A stretch of 64,000 nt of DNA from Parabacteroides sp. ZJ-118 (GTDB lineage Bacteria; Bacteroidota; Bacteroidia; Bacteroidales; Tannerellaceae), in the NCBI RefSeq assembly GCF_011038785.1, contig NZ_JAAKDT010000001.1, positions 150,543-214,542 on the forward strand, read 5' to 3'. Below, one piece after another: positions 62,788-64,000 of the stretch. The notes beneath the pieces are model-generated. The model did no database searches. It had not been told where the DNA came from and saw only the letters and a list, made by a program, of their open reading frames with translations. Both the position numbers and the translations under genes were made by a program. The number at the start of each line of letters is the position of its first letter. The first letter of the stretch is position 1.

Positions 62788-63803
62788 AAAAAATAGCAAT
62801 TGTCATCTTAAATTGGAATGGAAGAAAGTTAATGGAGGAATTCCTACCTTCCGTCGTGGCCAATTCCCCGGAATGGGCTGAGGTTATCGTGGCCGATAAC
62901 GGTTCCACCGATGACTCGATCGAGATGTTGAAAGCTAAATTCCCTACGGTCGACATTATCCGCCTCGACCGGAATTACGGTTTTGCCGAGGGATATAATC
63001 AGGCACTTAGCAGGATTGACCATGAATATTGCGTTTTGTTAAACAGCGACGTAGAGGTAACTCCCAATTGGTTGGATGCCCCGATAACCGCACTCGATTC
63101 AGATCACACCATCGCTTGCGTCCAACCCAAAATACGGGCCCAGCGCAATAAAGAATACTTCGAGTATGCGGGAGCGGCCGGAGGATATATTGATAAATAC
63201 GGTTACCCCTTTTGTCGGGGAAGAATCTTGCATGTCGTGGAAAAGGACGAGGGGCAATACGACACGACTGCCGATATCTTATGGGCCACAGGAGCCTGTC
63301 TGTTCGTTCGTACCGCTGTTTACAAGGAGGTCGGAGGATTGGATGCCGGGTTCTTTGCCCATCAAGAGGAGGTCGATATGTGTTGGCGCTTACGTTCCCG
63401 GGGATATCGGTTGGTATGTGTCCCGCAATCCATCGTCTACCACGTAGGTGGAGCCACCTTGAACGCGGAAAGTCCCCGTAAGACCTTCTTGAATTTCCGG
63501 AACAGCCTATTGATGCTTTATAAGAACTCGAGGGAAGACGACTTAAAGCATGTGATGCGTGTCCGCTTCTGGCTGGATTATCTCGCCGCCGCAAAGTTCC
63601 TGCTGGAAGGACATTTCGCGAACGCCAAAGCCGTTTATGAGGCAAGGAAAGCCTATCACCGACTCAAACCGGAATATGCGCCTAAGCGTAAAATAAACTT
63701 AGAGAAAGCCGTTCTTCCCTCCATCCCGGAACTTTTGCGAGGAAGCCTTATCCTAGCGTTTTACCTAAAAGGAGAAAAAACATTCTACCGATTAATAAAT
63801 TAA
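62784..63803 (+). CDS. Glycosyltransferase family 2 protein
   Basis: A 339-residue GT-A enzyme with VILNWNGRKLMEEFL at the start, the ADNGSTDDS segment, VLLNSDVEV (DxD region) and DAGFFAHQEEVDMCWRLRSRGY. The tail is basic with a short hydrophobic patch (LLRGSLILAFYL). GT2 members with this layout add rhamnose-like sugars in surface polysaccharides. It overlaps the acyltransferase gene, suggesting both serve lipid or cell-envelope glycan synthesis. Confidence 0.9.
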   Translation: MKKIAIVILNWNGRKLMEEFLPSVVANSPEWAEVIVADNGSTDDSIEMLKAKFPTVDIIRLDRNYGFAEGYNQALSRIDHEYCVLLNSDVEVTPNWLDAPITALDSDHTIACVQPKIRAQRNKEYFEYAGAAGGYIDKYGYPFCRGRILHVVEKDEGQYDTTADILWATGACLFVRTAVYKEVGGLDAGFFAHQEEVDMCWRLRSRGYRLVCVPQSIVYHVGGATLNAESPRKTFLNFRNSLLMLYKNSREDDLKHVMRVRFWLDYLAAAKFLLEGHFANAKAVYEARKAYHRLKPEYAPKRKINLEKAVLPSIPELLRGSLILAFYLKGEKTFYRLIN

Positions 63804-63839
63804 TCTTTCACCACAGATGTATGACATGCCCGTCATACC

Positions 63840-63871
63840 AAAAAAGGAGCCAACCCTTTCGGATTGACTCC
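63840..63871 (-). terminator. Terminator of the minus-strand rRNA operon
   Basis: On the minus strand GGAGTCAA and TTGGCTCC pair with one mismatch, followed by TTTTTT. It lies 28 bases beyond the 3' end of 5S rRNA. Confidence 0.75.
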
Positions 63872-63898
63872 CCTCTCTTCCGGCTATCGCCTTCACTC

Positions 63899-64000
<102 letters not shown>

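Overview
The window reads as a chromosomal stretch of a Bacteroidales bacterium, most likely Parabacteroides (close to P. distasonis). The evidence is the -7 promoter element TAnnTTTG, at two sites paired with a full -33 TTTG box, a SusC/SusD pair, Fkp (fucokinase/GDP-fucose synthase), an Mpi-type serine invertase, PPi-dependent phosphofructokinase, the pdxJ-exbB-exbD-tonB operon, and the Bacteroidales VirE_N/VapE + HU-like + DUF4248 + glucosaminidase cassette. The species is inferred; no 16S gene is in view.

Layout. 0-6.6 kb: SPOR lipoprotein, WbuC-like cupin, U32 peptidase-like gene coupled to metA (with the Glu111 that marks acetyl-CoA use), then an SGNH/MBOAT O-acetylation pair. 6.6-6.9 kb: a gene-free patch with two related inverted hairpins. 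6.9-12.6 kb: RND efflux operon in which the pump and the outer-membrane factor are one 1495-codon frame. 12.7-15.7 kb: TetR, KAS III, FabG and RluA on one strand, then the initiator tRNA. 16-21 kb: two double-enzyme secreted proteins (ChbG deacetylase + class C beta-lactamase fold; endonuclease/exonuclease/phosphatase + metallophosphatase) and threonine aldolase. 21-23 kb: surface LruC lipoprotein.

23.3-28.0 kb is a GC-rich accessory cassette: 118-codon gene behind an A8 tract, VirE_N/VapE primase-helicase-like protein, an AT-rich block framed by a perfect 17-bp inverted repeat, divergent DUF4248 and HU-like genes separated by three exact-period 10-bp repeats, a GH73 glucosaminidase, and two overlapping small membrane ORFs. 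It looks like a domesticated or decayed replicon or satellite and is the best candidate for an undescribed system.

28-33 kb: SusD/SusC. 33-44 kb: core metabolism (PPi-PFK, TlpA-like thioredoxin, Fe-S scaffold/GGGtGRT pair, metallo-beta-lactamase-fold hydrolase, FHA protein, NAD kinase, CBS protein, pdxJ and the TonB energising complex). 44-59 kb: menA, AraC regulator, M13 peptidase, GH51 arabinofuranosidase, nucleotidyltransferase, cyclophilin plus a fragment of a second cyclophilin, dinB, DUF5686 outer-membrane protein, fkp. 58.7-64 kb: Mpi-like invertase, ndk, a group II intron 3' remnant (domains V and VI) directly upstream of mtaB, LpxL-like acyltransferase, GT2, and the 3' end of a minus-strand rRNA operon (5S rRNA and its terminator).
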